NCBI GenBank assembly: GCA_023138975.1
Contig: JAGLON010000002.1
Span: 62,001-126,000, forward strand
Length of the DNA stretch: 64,000 nucleotides
DNA from: Candidatus Zixiibacteriota bacterium
Lineage (GTDB): Bacteria > Zixibacteria > MSB-5A5 > GN15 > JAAZOE01
Direction of reading: 5' to 3'
Part shown: positions 47,503-57,757 of the stretch, piece by piece
Layout: each line of letters starts with the position of its first letter
How positions within the stretch are numbered: the stretch's first letter is position 1
The notes under the pieces: model-generated
Databases searched by the model: none
What the model was told of the DNA's origin: nothing
What the model saw: the letters and a program-made list of their open reading frames with translations, nothing else
Program-made: the position numbers and the translations under genes

Positions 47503-50500
47503 ATGAAAAACAGTCCGACACCGCATCAAATTAGACAAAGTTTTTCCGACAATCCTAGATTCCATTCTTTGAGCGATGAAATCTCGGATTTATTGAAGAA
47601 GCCCAATGTTTCAGAGAGTCAGCCTCGACATATTAATCTGACCGGATTATCAGGAGGCGCCATCGCCTACTTATTATCCTCTCTGTACGATCACCATGTC
47701 AATTCCATCGTATATGTCACCTCAACATTAGACGAGGGGCAGGTTCTTGCCGATGATTTAATCAATCTTATCGGCGAAGACGTGGTACAGTTTTTCCCAG
47801 GCCGACAATTAGCTCCGTATGAGTTTCGTTCCCCTTCGGGCGAAATTACCGGGCGCAGGCTTTCCGCATTAGCCGCCTTATTGAATGGCAAAAAGCAAAT
47901 AATAGTCACAACCGTAACGGCGTTGGTCGAACCGACTATGGCCCGGAATACTTTTTTATCGGAATCACTCAACCTTAAAGTCGGGCAGATTCTGGAACCG
48001 GAGGATTTGGTTGACAAACTAATTGCTCTCGGTTTTAACCGGGTAGGTACTGTCGAGGAGGTTGGTGATTTCGCTGTTCGTGGCGGTTTGATAGATTTTT
48101 TCTCGCCTTCCAATGAATTACCGGTGCGGGCTGAGTTTTTCGACGATGAAGTCGAGTCTTTGAGGTTCTTTCAGGTTCGCGATCAACGGACAACTGAAAA
48201 ATTCGACTCAATTGATTTACTTCCCCGGCGCGAAGTACCCATTCGATCGGAAACGCTTGAAACTCATCTCGATTCGATTAACCAAAAGGACGCCGATTTA
48301 ATTCGAGCCCGTTTCTTAGGCGAACCGGACTTGCCGGGTCTCGAATGGATGTCGGTCATGTTTGGAATTGAGCGTGGAACACTTATCGATTATATCCCTG
48401 AAGATTCAATAATAATTCTGGATGGGGGAAGCTCCATTCATGATGAAATGAAAGATGTTTACAAAGAAGGGGAAGCTTTATTTAATAAAGCCGAAATTCG
48501 TTTTTCATCACCGCCTCCGATAAATTCATATTTCTATGACCCTGACGAACAGTTTGCCAGGCTAACCTCTTTTGTAAATTGCCGCATTCATCCGTTTCGC
48601 TCCAAAGATAATCGCAAGTACGATTTTGGATGCCGTGAACACCCTGCCATAGGAAGCCGTCTGGATTATCTGGCCGATAAGATTGCCGAATACCGAGTCA
48701 ACGGCTATCGCACGGTAATCACCTGCGACAATGCCGGTCAGGCGGAACGATTAGAGGAAATTCTCGCCGAACGAAATATCAATGTTCCGGTAGAGGTTTT
48801 CCATATTCACGCCGGATTTATCTCTGACGAACTCAAGACCGCGCTCTTAACCGATCATCAGATATTTTCTCGTCGTTTCCGGCGGATAAAACGCCGACGT
48901 TATAAAGAAGGTGTGGCGCTAACTTCCTATTCAAATCTCAACCCGGGTGATATTGTCGTCCATGCCGATTATGGATTGGCTCGGTTTTCTAAGCTGGAAA
49001 CCATTACGGTCGACGACCGGACTCGCGATTGCCTTATGCTCATCTACAAAGGCGGGGATAAGCTGTATGTGCCGATTGAAGAGTTCAACCGTGTTTCCAA
49101 ATACGCCGGCAAAGATGCCACTCCCAGTCTGACCAGCCTTGGTTCGGCCTCGTGGGAAAAACTGAAGAAGAAAACCAAGAAAGCCCTGGCCGATATGGCC
49201 GAGGAGCTTATCAAGCTCTATGCTCAGCGAAAAATGGCCAAGGGATTTCAATTCAACAGCGATACGGTCTGGCAAAGACAGCTCGAAGCATCATTCCCTT
49301 ACGAAGAGACACCTGATCAGCTCAAAGCCATCAATGATGTCAAGAGAGACATGGAAACTGATAATCCCTCCGACCGATTAGTATGCGGTGATGTCGGCTA
49401 CGGAAAAACCGAAGTGGCTGTGCGGGCGGCGTTCAAGGCGGTTGAAAACGGTAAACAGGTTGCCATTTTAGTTCCTACTACTATTTTGGCGCAGCAGCAT
49501 TACAATACTTTCTCTGCCCGGCTCAAAGAATTTCCGATGAAAGTCGAGATGCTGTCTCGTTTTAAGACTCGTAAAGAACAAAAAGTGATTATCGAAGAAG
49601 TCGCACGGGGAAAGGTCGATATTATTATCGGAACCCACCGGCTCCTGTCAAAAGATGTTGCCTTTGCCGATCTCGGTTATCTCATCGTCGATGAGGAGCA
49701 GCGGTTCGGGGTAACGCACAAAGAAAAACTCAGACAGCTCAAACAGAATGTCGATACGATTACTCTGACGGCGACTCCGATACCAAGAACGCTGCAACTG
49801 TCTATGATGGGCGCCAGAGATATGTCGCTGATAGCGACTTCGCCTCGGGACCGATTACCGATCAATACCGAAATTACCGAGTTCAATCCGCAGGCGATTG
49901 CCGAAGCCATCCTGCGTGAGGTTGACCGCAATGGACAGGTTTATTTCGTCCATAACCGGGTGCAGACGATTGAGGCGATGTACCGCTATCTCAAGAAACT
50001 ACTCCCGCAGGTGGAAATCGGGATTGCCCACGGACAAATGCACGAGCGGGAGCTCGAAGGCGTCATGCTGGCCTTTTTGGCCGGACGGTATCAGGTTTTG
50101 CTCTGTACATCGATCATCGAATCAGGGTTGGATATCCCGCGCGTGAACACGATTATAATCAATCGAGCCGACCGTTTCGGGTTGGCGCAGTTGTATCAAC
50201 TGAGGGGACGGGTCGGGCGGTCACCACGCCGGGCCTATGCCTATTTGATGACGCCGCCGTATCGTTTGATGTCTCCTGTCGCAAAAAAGAGAATGCGGGC
50301 TATCGAATCTCACAGTGAACTTGGTTCCGGCTTTGCCCTTGCTATGAGGGACCTTGAAATCCGTGGTGCGGGACAGATATTGGGAGCCAAACAGTCCGGG
50401 TTTATTGAGGACATCGGTTTTAATTTATATACTAAGCTCCTTGAAGAGGCGGTGGCTGAACTCAAGGGCGAAAAACTGGAGCGTTTGCCTGACACTAAAT

Positions 50501-50958
50501 TAGAAGGCTCGCTGGATTTGTACTTGCCGGATGATTATGTGAATATCAAACAGCAAAAAGTGGATATCTACCGACGTTTATCAGATTGTCAGAAACTGGA
50601 TGAGATTGAGGCTCTGCGCGAAGAAGTCGAAGATCGTTTTGGCCGGATGCCAAAGCTGGCCGAACAGTTTTTCAATGCGGCCGGGTTGCGGTTGACGGCG
50701 GCCATTACCGGAGCCGAGAAAATTAAGGTTGATAAACTTCGCATCACGGTCGAGTATCCTGAGTCGGTCACTTTTAACCGGTCCGATATTGAATCTATTC
50801 GACGGGCCATTGACGCGCCGATTGAGTTTTCTATAATGGGTGGTCTCAAATTCACCGTCGATGTTTCCGGCATCAACGCCAATGACCGCCTGCATTATAT
50901 GAAGAAGGCGCTCGATAACATCGGCACGGGCCAGCTTTCTGGCAGAGTGAAGGTGTGA
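47503..50958 (+). CDS. mfd: Transcription-repair coupling factor Mfd
   Basis: A 1151-residue protein, the usual Mfd length. It contains a UvrB-like N-terminal module (FFPGRQLAPYEF, GGLIDFFSP), an RNA-polymerase-interacting CarD-like domain (PGDIVVHADYGLARF), and the RecG-like translocase with Walker A GDVGYGKTEVA, DEEQRFGV, TATPIPRTL, and QLRGRVGRSPRRAYAYL. The TRCF C-terminus is present. Mfd removes RNA polymerase stalled at DNA damage and recruits UvrA. It is followed by a 70-residue gene 4 bases away. Confidence 0.97.
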   Translation: MKNSPTPHQIRQSFSDNPRFHSLSDEISDLLKKPNVSESQPRHINLTGLSGGAIAYLLSSLYDHHVNSIVYVTSTLDEGQVLADDLINLIGEDVVQFFPGRQLAPYEFRSPSGEITGRRLSALAALLNGKKQIIVTTVTALVEPTMARNTFLSESLNLKVGQILEPEDLVDKLIALGFNRVGTVEEVGDFAVRGGLIDFFSPSNELPVRAEFFDDEVESLRFFQVRDQRTTEKFDSIDLLPRREVPIRSETLETHLDSINQKDADLIRARFLGEPDLPGLEWMSVMFGIERGTLIDYIPEDSIIILDGGSSIHDEMKDVYKEGEALFNKAEIRFSSPPPINSYFYDPDEQFARLTSFVNCRIHPFRSKDNRKYDFGCREHPAIGSRLDYLADKIAEYRVNGYRTVITCDNAGQAERLEEILAERNINVPVEVFHIHAGFISDELKTALLTDHQIFSRRFRRIKRRRYKEGVALTSYSNLNPGDIVVHADYGLARFSKLETITVDDRTRDCLMLIYKGGDKLYVPIEEFNRVSKYAGKDATPSLTSLGSASWEKLKKKTKKALADMAEELIKLYAQRKMAKGFQFNSDTVWQRQLEASFPYEETPDQLKAINDVKRDMETDNPSDRLVCGDVGYGKTEVAVRAAFKAVENGKQVAILVPTTILAQQHYNTFSARLKEFPMKVEMLSRFKTRKEQKVIIEEVARGKVDIIIGTHRLLSKDVAFADLGYLIVDEEQRFGVTHKEKLRQLKQNVDTITLTATPIPRTLQLSMMGARDMSLIATSPRDRLPINTEITEFNPQAIAEAILREVDRNGQVYFVHNRVQTIEAMYRYLKKLLPQVEIGIAHGQMHERELEGVMLAFLAGRYQVLLCTSIIESGLDIPRVNTIIINRADRFGLAQLYQLRGRVGRSPRRAYAYLMTPPYRLMSPVAKKRMRAIESHSELGSGFALAMRDLEIRGAGQILGAKQSGFIEDIGFNLYTKLLEEAVAELKGEKLERLPDTKLEGSLDLYLPDDYVNIKQQKVDIYRRLSDCQKLDEIEALREEVEDRFGRMPKLAEQFFNAAGLRLTAAITGAEKIKVDKLRITVEYPESVTFNRSDIESIRRAIDAPIEFSIMGGLKFTVDVSGINANDRLHYMKKALDNIGTGQLSGRVKV

Positions 50959-50962
50959 TGAA

Positions 50963-51175
50963 ATGACTGACGATAACCAATTCTCATATGAAGTCTCCAA
51001 GGAAAAACTGTTTATCTATTGGCATCATAAACAGGTCATGATTCTCAAAGATAAAAAGGCTGCCGAGGTATCCGGTAAACTAAAAAAAGCATCGCCCGAA
51101 CAGGCTCAGATGATCTTGGCCAAGCTGACCGGCAATTTCAAACGGGGCAACGAACGGTTGGGTGGGAACAGATAG
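50963..51175 (+). CDS. Small conserved-looking hypothetical protein
   Basis: A 70-residue protein 4 bases after mfd and probably translated with it. Sequence: a short strand-rich start (YEVSKEKLFIYWHHKQVMIL), then a helix (KDKKAAEVSGKLKKASPEQA), then a basic end. I do not recognise a family. The close coupling to mfd makes a real gene likely. Confidence 0.6.
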   Translation: MTDDNQFSYEVSKEKLFIYWHHKQVMILKDKKAAEVSGKLKKASPEQAQMILAKLTGNFKRGNERLGGNR

Positions 51176-51195
51176 AAATATGTTTTCAAGGTTCG

Positions 51196-51385
51196 TTAAC
51201 ACACCCCTTTATTTCCCCTCTCTAGAGGGGACCTGTATCACGCCACAGTAGTTTATTATTCACTTGATATGCCCAAAATCACTGCCAACGTATTTTAATA
51301 GACTCCAAGAATCAAACATTAACTACAAAAGCCAACAACATCGTCCCCTCTTAAGAGGGGTCCGCGACAGCGGGGGGTGTGTTAA
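51196..51385. mobile_element. MITE-like non-coding element with terminal inverted repeats
   Basis: The 523-bp gap 51176-51698 contains a 190-bp element with perfect 12-bp ends: TTAACACACCCC (51196-51207) and GGGGTGTGTTAA (51374-51385). Next to each end is an inner hairpin: CCCCTCTCTAGAGGGG (51215-51230) and the perfect 16-bp palindrome CCCCTCTTAAGAGGGG (51345-51360). It encodes no protein. The rest of the gap shows nothing I can name. Confidence 0.7.
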
Positions 51386-51698
51386 TTTGTGAAACTCTAA
51401 ACCTGTTGTCCTAAAATAAAAAACCTTGTAATCTCAATTCTGTTATTGGGTTACAGCGAATTGGCTTTACTCGTCTGCGACGAGTACCATGTGGATCGTC
51501 ATTTTTAGTGTTTTTTTTATTTCCGTGTGATGCATAACAAGATTGCTTTCGTCCGTATTAGCTATTTGTTTCATACATATCTTATCATATTGTCTATATA
51601 AGATTGATTATCCTGTATTTTGCAGTATATTGATGGTGAAAGTGTGAGTCTCTTTGGTAGGTCAAGAGCTATCTGACTTATTATGCGGAATTACAAAA

Positions 51699-52745
51699 TC
51701 ACTGAGGAATACTTATTTGTTTAAATGATTTTCCAATATCATCTTCTGTGTTTGGCTGAAAATATATAGTAATCAGTCCATAGCTTATATCAAACCCTAT
51801 AATATTCTCACCCTCAGAGGTTGGAACGTATATCAGTTCTTGTTTCTTATTATTATCAATTCTCCATATTTCTTTTTCATTGTTCATTTCTTTTATGAAA
51901 TATAAATAATCATCCCGACTGGTACGCCGAGGATTATAATAAGCGTAGTCTATGTCCTGGTCACCAACTTCTTCAGTAGTTTCAGTTTCTAAATCATAAA
52001 TAATTATTTTATTAAATGGCCGCCAATGGTTACTTTTGCTCTTTGTAATATAGGCTTGGGAAAAATCATCGCAATAAGATAATTCACCAAACGTATTGAT
52101 CTTTTTAATACATTGATAGGAATTATCAGGCCCGATTCTATAAAAAAGGAATTGGTTACTTTTTCCATACTCACGCTTTTTTGTAATCAATAGTGAATCA
52201 TTTAAGAAGAACATGTGATCTATTTCTAATTCCATATCGGACAGTATATTATCTGCGTTATTATTTTTCAGCGAGATAATAGTATCTATTGTAGGATTTG
52301 AATCAGATATTGCACATATTAGATGTGAATATACTGAATCTTTACGATAGTACATTACTGCATTTGACGCACATAGTTTTAACGGCACATAAGTAAACCC
52401 CGAATCAATTATTCTGTAATATCGATTATTCTTATCTCCTTCAGGTCTTAATATATTATCTGGTCGGTCACATTTTAAAAGCAGATAAAAATCCCCGCCA
52501 AACGGTAATACGTTGCTTATATTATACTTCATTAAATAGGTAAAATCAGAGTCTTGATAAAATGCACTTAACTCATACCCATCATAAGTATTATTGACTA
52601 TATCCCAATACATATCAACTTCAATAATCTCACTCTTAGAACCATCGCTAGAAATGACATGGCCAGACATAACCAATAATACAAGCAGCAATAAGCCCAA
52701 CAGTCCTCTCGCTGGACTTATTTGCTTATTTTGTTTACCATTCAT
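51699..52745 (-). CDS. Hypothetical exported or anchored protein, low GC
   Basis: A 348-residue protein with one N-terminal membrane segment (LLGLLLLVLLVMSGHVISS), a signal peptide or anchor. The rest is strand-rich and has many Asp, Asn, Tyr and Ser residues, and may form a propeller-like fold. No known motif is seen. Its AT-rich codons are unlike the neighbours, and it follows a MITE-like element, which suggests horizontal origin. AGGAAG 6 bases upstream supports the start. Confidence 0.6.
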   Translation of the reverse strand: MNGKQNKQISPARGLLGLLLLVLLVMSGHVISSDGSKSEIIEVDMYWDIVNNTYDGYELSAFYQDSDFTYLMKYNISNVLPFGGDFYLLLKCDRPDNILRPEGDKNNRYYRIIDSGFTYVPLKLCASNAVMYYRKDSVYSHLICAISDSNPTIDTIISLKNNNADNILSDMELEIDHMFFLNDSLLITKKREYGKSNQFLFYRIGPDNSYQCIKKINTFGELSYCDDFSQAYITKSKSNHWRPFNKIIIYDLETETTEEVGDQDIDYAYYNPRRTSRDDYLYFIKEMNNEKEIWRIDNNKKQELIYVPTSEGENIIGFDISYGLITIYFQPNTEDDIGKSFKQISIPQ

Positions 52746-52812
52746 ATCTGTCTTCCTACATAAACATTAAGAAATGAATCTCGGTAGTTGTAAATATCAG
52801 CACTATCAATCA

Positions 52813-53319
52813 TCACCCTCGGGCTTTTTTGACGGCGAAGATTATCCCCACTACCAAAACTATTACTAGAACCGGGAAGATTATGATCGGAACATCAACC
52901 GACCCTTTCATCGTTACAGCAAATAAGACTAATCCTGCGATAAACAAACCTATGATGCCCAGAATCATAGCAACAAGATTTCCATTGCCGATACCCACGG
53001 TAGTGCGATAGGGATCTATTCCCGAAAGGTTGTCACCGCTGTGCCGGTTGGCTTTTCTTTTAAACCGGACGCGGTTGTTGTCAAACTTCTCAACCATTTC
53101 CCAGCCGTTTTGCGCTTCCTCATCACGGACCTTTTTCAGGTTCTCCGGTTTACGAAAATATTCTGTATTGGCGCGGACAATTTTAAATTCCCATCCGTCC
53201 ATATCATTACCGTTATATGAAGTCATCTGTTCCTCCTCTTTGCGAAGCTTCGCTGCATGAGCCGCGGCGGCGGCAATGGCCGCTCCAGTGGCTACTGATG
53301 TTACAACAGTTCCGGACAT
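52813..53319 (-). CDS. Hypothetical membrane protein with a DUF4177-like domain
   Basis: A 168-residue protein. Residues 1-20 are Ala/Val-rich and hydrophobic. Residues 42-85 (GWEFKIVRANTEYFRK, NGWEMVEKFDNNRVRFKR) show the Trp-Glu pattern of DUF4177-like small domains. Residues 112-165 are two spans (VAMILGIIGLFIAGLVLF, IIIFPVLVIVLVVGIIFA). Function unknown. AGGAGG 6 bases upstream of ATG. Confidence 0.65.
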   Translation of the reverse strand: MSGTVVTSVATGAAIAAAAAHAAKLRKEEEQMTSYNGNDMDGWEFKIVRANTEYFRKPENLKKVRDEEAQNGWEMVEKFDNNRVRFKRKANRHSGDNLSGIDPYRTTVGIGNGNLVAMILGIIGLFIAGLVLFAVTMKGSVDVPIIIFPVLVIVLVVGIIFAVKKARG

Positions 53320-53408
53320 GAATTACCTCCTGTTTATTAATATACATAAAATAAGTGAGGAAATTCAAACGAAAGCACCCGATTGCTGTCGATTTTCACC
53401 CGGCAGAT

Positions 53409-53505
53409 GTGGACATCCCACAGAGTAGGACTATAGCCTGCCGGGCACAGGAATACAGAATTTGTGGACATCCCGCAAGGCAGGACTATAGTTTGCCGGG
53501 CACAG
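53409..53505. repeat. Two copies of a 42-bp direct repeat with inner inverted repeats
   Basis: Copy 1 (53409-53450) and copy 2 (53464-53505) both start GTGGACATCCC and end CCGGGCACAG, with GGACTATAG in the middle, 55 bp apart. A CCCGGCA just before copy 1 pairs with TGCCGGG inside it. A related sequence in reverse orientation lies at 62655-62690. The gap 53320-53599 holds this and nothing else I recognise. Confidence 0.7.
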
Positions 53506-53599
53506 TTTTGTAGGTCGAAATCCCCTGTCGTGAATAATGAGGAAACGAATTATTTGCGATCTCGAACACGGTGAGAGAGGTTTCGACAAGAGATTAAGG

Positions 53600-54409
53600 C
53601 TATCGAATATTCGAGTGCAGGATGTCATCCCGGCTGATAGAGAGCAACTGTTTTGGAGTCAAAGAATTTTGCTCAAACAATCGAGCGATTATTCGAGTGC
53701 CGATGTAATATCCGGCGCGAAATTCAAATAAGTTGTCCGGATTATCAGCCCGAAAGAAAGCCGGGTTATTACTGTCGCTGTTAGATACCCATTGTTCAAT
53801 ACAATAAGCGGATAATTCATTCTCCATTGCCCGGCAATCATTGAGCCATCTCTCAGCATCTTCAGGCAATAGATAGTCTGCCCAGAGAGCTTCCAGTTCG
53901 GTAACATCCAATAGTTTTTGAGTGAGAAAGGTGGCAATACCCTCGGTTATCAATTGCCGCCCGAAGTCTTCCTGCTCATCCTTGGTATTGAAATAGAATT
54001 CCGGTGATGCGGTGTAATGCAGGGCATGGATGATCTCATGGGCTACGAATATCTTCGCCAGCATCTCCGAAGTATAGGTTTCCACCGTGAGCCAGACAAC
54101 GAAGCGATTGTCTAATCTCATAGCATGACCGTTAGAAGTACCTTTGCCGATAAAAAGAATAAGCTCCAAGTCCGACAAATCGAATCCGGCCTGAGAAAAC
54201 TTTTGTTCTATAAATGGTAATTCATTCAGGATCTGTTTTTTGTTTGTCTGCAATTCTTCGGGAGAAATTTCTTTATAGGGATGGTCAGTTGAACTCCAGA
54301 ACCGGTTGTAATAATCAAATAATTCAGGGCATGAATTCTCGTATTCATCAACAGAAATCTTGCCGGTGATATATTTCTGGTAGAACTCTGTCAGGTCTGT
54401 AATTTTCAC
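53600..54409 (-). CDS. Putative zinc metallopeptidase-like protein (HExxH)
   Basis: A 269-residue protein from GTG 54409 (GGGAG 9 bases upstream). It holds a metallopeptidase motif FVAHEIIHALHY and, about 33 residues on, ITEGIATFL with a likely third metal ligand Glu. This resembles DUF2268-type predicted proteases. No signal peptide is seen, so it may be cytoplasmic. Substrate unknown. Confidence 0.72.
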   Translation of the reverse strand: MKITDLTEFYQKYITGKISVDEYENSCPELFDYYNRFWSSTDHPYKEISPEELQTNKKQILNELPFIEQKFSQAGFDLSDLELILFIGKGTSNGHAMRLDNRFVVWLTVETYTSEMLAKIFVAHEIIHALHYTASPEFYFNTKDEQEDFGRQLITEGIATFLTQKLLDVTELEALWADYLLPEDAERWLNDCRAMENELSAYCIEQWVSNSDSNNPAFFRADNPDNLFEFRAGYYIGTRIIARLFEQNSLTPKQLLSISRDDILHSNIR

Positions 54410-54574
54410 TTTATCTATCTCCCAAGTTAATATATCGAATAAATTTACAGTAAGGAAACAGGAAAATAGTAAAAAATGTGACAGGATAGTAATAAGTCGA
54501 AAGTTGGACGCCTAACTAAATACGTATCAATGACATACGGCATCTATAAAAGAGATGTTTTTGTTACTCTGTGA

Positions 54575-54603
54575 TTGCTTTTTGTGTTGAAAAAGGTTAT
54601 TAT
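54575..54603 (+). promoter_or_regulatory. Predicted gyrA promoter
   Basis: TTGCTT (54575-54580) and TATTAT (54598-54603) are 17 bases apart, about 70 bases before the gyrA ATG. Confidence 0.5.
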
Positions 54604-54671
54604 TAGAGCTTACTGGAAACGGTGGATTATCCGCCTTAAGTTATTAAAACAAAGTGAGATAAGCAGATATT

Positions 54672-57212
54672 ATGAGCCTTGATCATCAGAAAATTGTCCC
54701 GATATTCCTCGAAACGGAAATGAAAAATTCCTACCTCGATTACTCGATGTCAGTTATTACCAATCGCGCTCTGCCCGATGTCCGGGATGGTATGAAACCA
54801 TCGAACCGGCGCATCCTGGTTGCGATGCACGAACTCAATCTTTCACCAGGCCGGCCATATAGAAAATGCGCCAAAATCGCCGGTGATACTTCGGGTAACT
54901 ATCATCCGCATGGTGAACAAGTTGTCTATCCGACGCTGGTTCGTATGGCGCAGGATTTCAATATGCGTTATCCGCTGGTTGACGGACAGGGTAACTTTGG
55001 TTCGGTTGACGGAGATGGTGCGGCGGCGATGCGTTATACCGAAGCGCGGCTGACTCCGATTGCCATGGAAATGTTGAGCGACTTGGAAAAAGAGACGGTT
55101 AATTATATACCGAACTATGATGGAACGCTCAAGGAGCCGACTGTTCTTCCTGGTAAGTTTCCAACTCTGATCTGCAACGGCACCACCGGTATTGCCGTCG
55201 GTATGGCGACCAGTATGGCGCCGCATAATCTGACTGAAGCCTGCAATGCCATCATGGCGATAATAGACGAGCCAAAAATAGATAATGAATCATTGATGGA
55301 TTATGTCTCTGGTCCGGATTTTCCTACCGGAGGAATAATTTTTGGCCGCGAAGGAATTCGTCAGGCATATAAGACCGGCCGAGGAAGAATTACTCTGCGC
55401 GCCCGGGCAGTTTCTGAAAAACAAAAAAGCGGCAAAGAGTGTATCATCATTAATGAGATACCGTTCCAGGTAAACAAGTCCGCGCTTCTTATGAAAATCG
55501 CTGATTTAGTGCGGGATAAAAAACTCGTTGGAATTTCCGATCTGCGCGACGAATCGGATCGTGACGGGATGCGTATCGTTATCGAATTGAAACGGGACAC
55601 TCAGAGAGAAATAGTTTTAAATCAACTGTATCGGCATACAAACTTACAAACGACGTTTTCGATTATCAATCTGGTGCTCGATAAAGGCGTTCCCAAATGT
55701 TTATCGTTAAAGAATCTGCTTGAGTTGTATATCGACCATCGTCACGAGGTTGTCGTTCGGAGGACCGAGCATGATCTTCGCAAGGCCGAGGCGCGAGCTC
55801 ATATCCTTGAGGGCTATCGCATTGCACTTGACAATATCGATGCCGTTATTGAGCTGATTAAGAAATCAAAATCAGTTCCTGATGCGCGCGTAGGTTTGAT
55901 TAAGAAGTTCAAGCTGACCGAGATACAGGCCAGCGCCATTCTTGAGATGCGTCTCCAGCGCTTGACTGGTTTGGAACGGCAGAAAATCGAGCAGGAATAT
56001 CTTGAGCTTATCCAAAAGATTGAAGAATTAAAGTCAATTTTGGGTTCTAAAGCCCGCCGGATGAAAATCATCCGCGATGAAGTTGAGGGAATTCAAAAGA
56101 AGTACGGCGACAACCGTCTGACCGAAATTGTCGATGACTCCGAAGAACTGACGATTGAGGATTTGATTGCTGACGAGGAAATGGTCATTACTATTTCTCA
56201 TGCCGGGTATATAAAATCTCTATCAACCTCAGCCTATCGCCGTCAAAACCGGGGCGGTAAGGGCGTTATCGGTATGGAAACCAAGGAAGAGGATTTTGCC
56301 GAGCATGTCTTTGTGGCGACTTCGCACCAATATATCCTGTTCTTTACGTCTATCGGCAAATGTTACTGGATAAAGGTTCACGAAGTACCTCGCGGCGGCC
56401 GATTGGCCAAAGGACGCCCGATTGTAAATATGCTTAATCTGGCGACGGACGAGAAGGTAACCGCGTTTACTCGGGTTCGCGATTTTAGTCCGGATAGTTA
56501 CATTATTATGGCCACCAAAAACGGTGTGATAAAGAAAACCGCTCTGGACGCGTTTTCAAATCCTCGTAAAGTAGGTATCAATGCTATTAACATTGGTAAA
56601 GGCGACGAATTGATTAACTGCGCAATATCCGACGGAACCAATGATATTCTGCTGGGAACCCGCAAGGGACAGGCGATTAGATTCCCAGAGGAAAAGGTTC
56701 GAGGCATGGGCCGTACCGCTGCTGGCGTCAAGGGTATAAAGCTGAGCAAAGGCGATTATGTCGTCGGCATGGTCGTTATAAGGCGCCAATCGACGATTCT
56801 TGTCGTGACTGAAAACGGATACGGCAAGCGTACAAAAATTGCCGATTATCGCGTCACTAATCGGGGCGGCAAGGGTATTATCAACATCAAATGCTCGACC
56901 CGCAATGGAAATGTCGTGGCGGTCAAAGAAGTTCTCGATGATGATGAGCTGATTATGATGACCAAAGGCGGAATTGCCAACCGGATGGCGATATCGAGCG
57001 TTAGCATCATCGGTCGCAATACTCAGGGTGTTCGTATGATTGCCCTCAAGGGCAGTGATAAATTGACCGACATTGCGGTAGTTTTCGGCAGCAGTAAGAA
57101 ATTGGCTGAAAACGGCAATGGTGAAAACGGTGAAAATGGTAATGATGACAATGGTAACGGAAATGACAACGATCAGGAACCGCCAGCCGAGCAGCAGGAA
57201 ATAGATATGTAG
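54672..57212 (+). CDS. gyrA: DNA gyrase subunit A
   Basis: An 846-residue type IIA topoisomerase A subunit. The catalytic Tyr is Tyr122 (MRYTEARLT), matching E. coli numbering. The C-terminal beta-pinwheel has a GyrA-box variant QNRGGKG (usual QRRGGRG) and a second RGGKG repeat, which favours gyrase over topoisomerase IV. In the quinolone region the residues at positions 83 and 87 are Gln and Pro (GEQVVYP), not Ser/Ala and Asp/Glu. The last 35 residues are an Asn/Gly/Glu tail. gyrB is not adjacent. Confidence 0.94.
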   Translation: MSLDHQKIVPIFLETEMKNSYLDYSMSVITNRALPDVRDGMKPSNRRILVAMHELNLSPGRPYRKCAKIAGDTSGNYHPHGEQVVYPTLVRMAQDFNMRYPLVDGQGNFGSVDGDGAAAMRYTEARLTPIAMEMLSDLEKETVNYIPNYDGTLKEPTVLPGKFPTLICNGTTGIAVGMATSMAPHNLTEACNAIMAIIDEPKIDNESLMDYVSGPDFPTGGIIFGREGIRQAYKTGRGRITLRARAVSEKQKSGKECIIINEIPFQVNKSALLMKIADLVRDKKLVGISDLRDESDRDGMRIVIELKRDTQREIVLNQLYRHTNLQTTFSIINLVLDKGVPKCLSLKNLLELYIDHRHEVVVRRTEHDLRKAEARAHILEGYRIALDNIDAVIELIKKSKSVPDARVGLIKKFKLTEIQASAILEMRLQRLTGLERQKIEQEYLELIQKIEELKSILGSKARRMKIIRDEVEGIQKKYGDNRLTEIVDDSEELTIEDLIADEEMVITISHAGYIKSLSTSAYRRQNRGGKGVIGMETKEEDFAEHVFVATSHQYILFFTSIGKCYWIKVHEVPRGGRLAKGRPIVNMLNLATDEKVTAFTRVRDFSPDSYIIMATKNGVIKKTALDAFSNPRKVGINAINIGKGDELINCAISDGTNDILLGTRKGQAIRFPEEKVRGMGRTAAGVKGIKLSKGDYVVGMVVIRRQSTILVVTENGYGKRTKIADYRVTNRGGKGIINIKCSTRNGNVVAVKEVLDDDELIMMTKGGIANRMAISSVSIIGRNTQGVRMIALKGSDKLTDIAVVFGSSKKLAENGNGENGENGNDDNGNGNDNDQEPPAEQQEIDM

Positions 57213-57253
57213 GTATTGAATAATCGTAAAAGCCTGATTTTGTGATTTACAAT

Positions 57254-57290
57254 TAAACCGCCTTGATGTTTATTGAGGCGGTTTATTAAT
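57254..57290 (+). terminator. Probable terminator after gyrA
   Basis: TAAACCGCCT (57254-57263) pairs with AGGCGGTTTA (57276-57285), followed by a short AT-rich tail. Confidence 0.7.
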
Positions 57291-57316
57291 ACATGCAGAT
57301 TGGATAGTGAGACATT

Positions 57317-57721
57317 ATGGCATTTTCACAAGTACAGAAGGAAGTCTGGGAAACGGTTCAGTCGTTTAATCAGGCCTGGGCAGTAGATGGTGATTTTGAT
57401 AAGCTGGCCGGGTTTTTTCATGAAAATGTGATAGCGATTACTCCCACGGATCGTGGGCGTTTGGAGGGGTGTGACGTTTGTGTCACTGCCTGGCGGACAT
57501 TTGCTCAGTCGGTGGAAACAAAATACTGGAATGAGATTTCACCGGAAGTTGTTTTGTACCACGATGACACTCTGGCAATAGTAACCTATTATTACGATAT
57601 ATCATACAAGAAGCGAGGCGAATCTGTCGATATCACCGGCCGAGATTTATTCACGTTAATAAAGGAAAATGGCCATTGGCTGATTATTGCCAATCAGTTT
57701 TCACCTTTCCCAAAAAAATAA
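57317..57721 (+). CDS. SnoaL/NTF2-like small protein
   Basis: A 134-residue cone-shaped NTF2-fold protein: an N-terminal helix pair (VWETVQSFNQAWAVDGDFDK), FFHENVIAITPTDRGRLEG, and a final ITGRDLFTLIKENGHWLIIA strand pair, as in DUF4440/SnoaL domains. It may bind a small ligand or form a dimer; no catalytic activity can be claimed. Confidence 0.8.
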   Translation: MAFSQVQKEVWETVQSFNQAWAVDGDFDKLAGFFHENVIAITPTDRGRLEGCDVCVTAWRTFAQSVETKYWNEISPEVVLYHDDTLAIVTYYYDISYKKRGESVDITGRDLFTLIKENGHWLIIANQFSPFPKK

Positions 57722-57725
57722 AGCG

Positions 57726-57747
57726 GCAGGTTAACAAGAGAACCTGC
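57726..57747 (-). terminator. Probable terminator between convergent genes
   Basis: GCAGGTT (57726-57732) pairs with AACCTGC (57741-57747). On the minus strand the stem is followed by a T-rich run, so it mainly serves the GYD-domain gene. Confidence 0.6.
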
Positions 57748-57757
57748 TCTTGGAAAA

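Noticed and set aside
53431..53731. Short open frames over the 42-bp repeats
   Set aside because: They are explained by the repeats and the HExxH gene; no coding signals.
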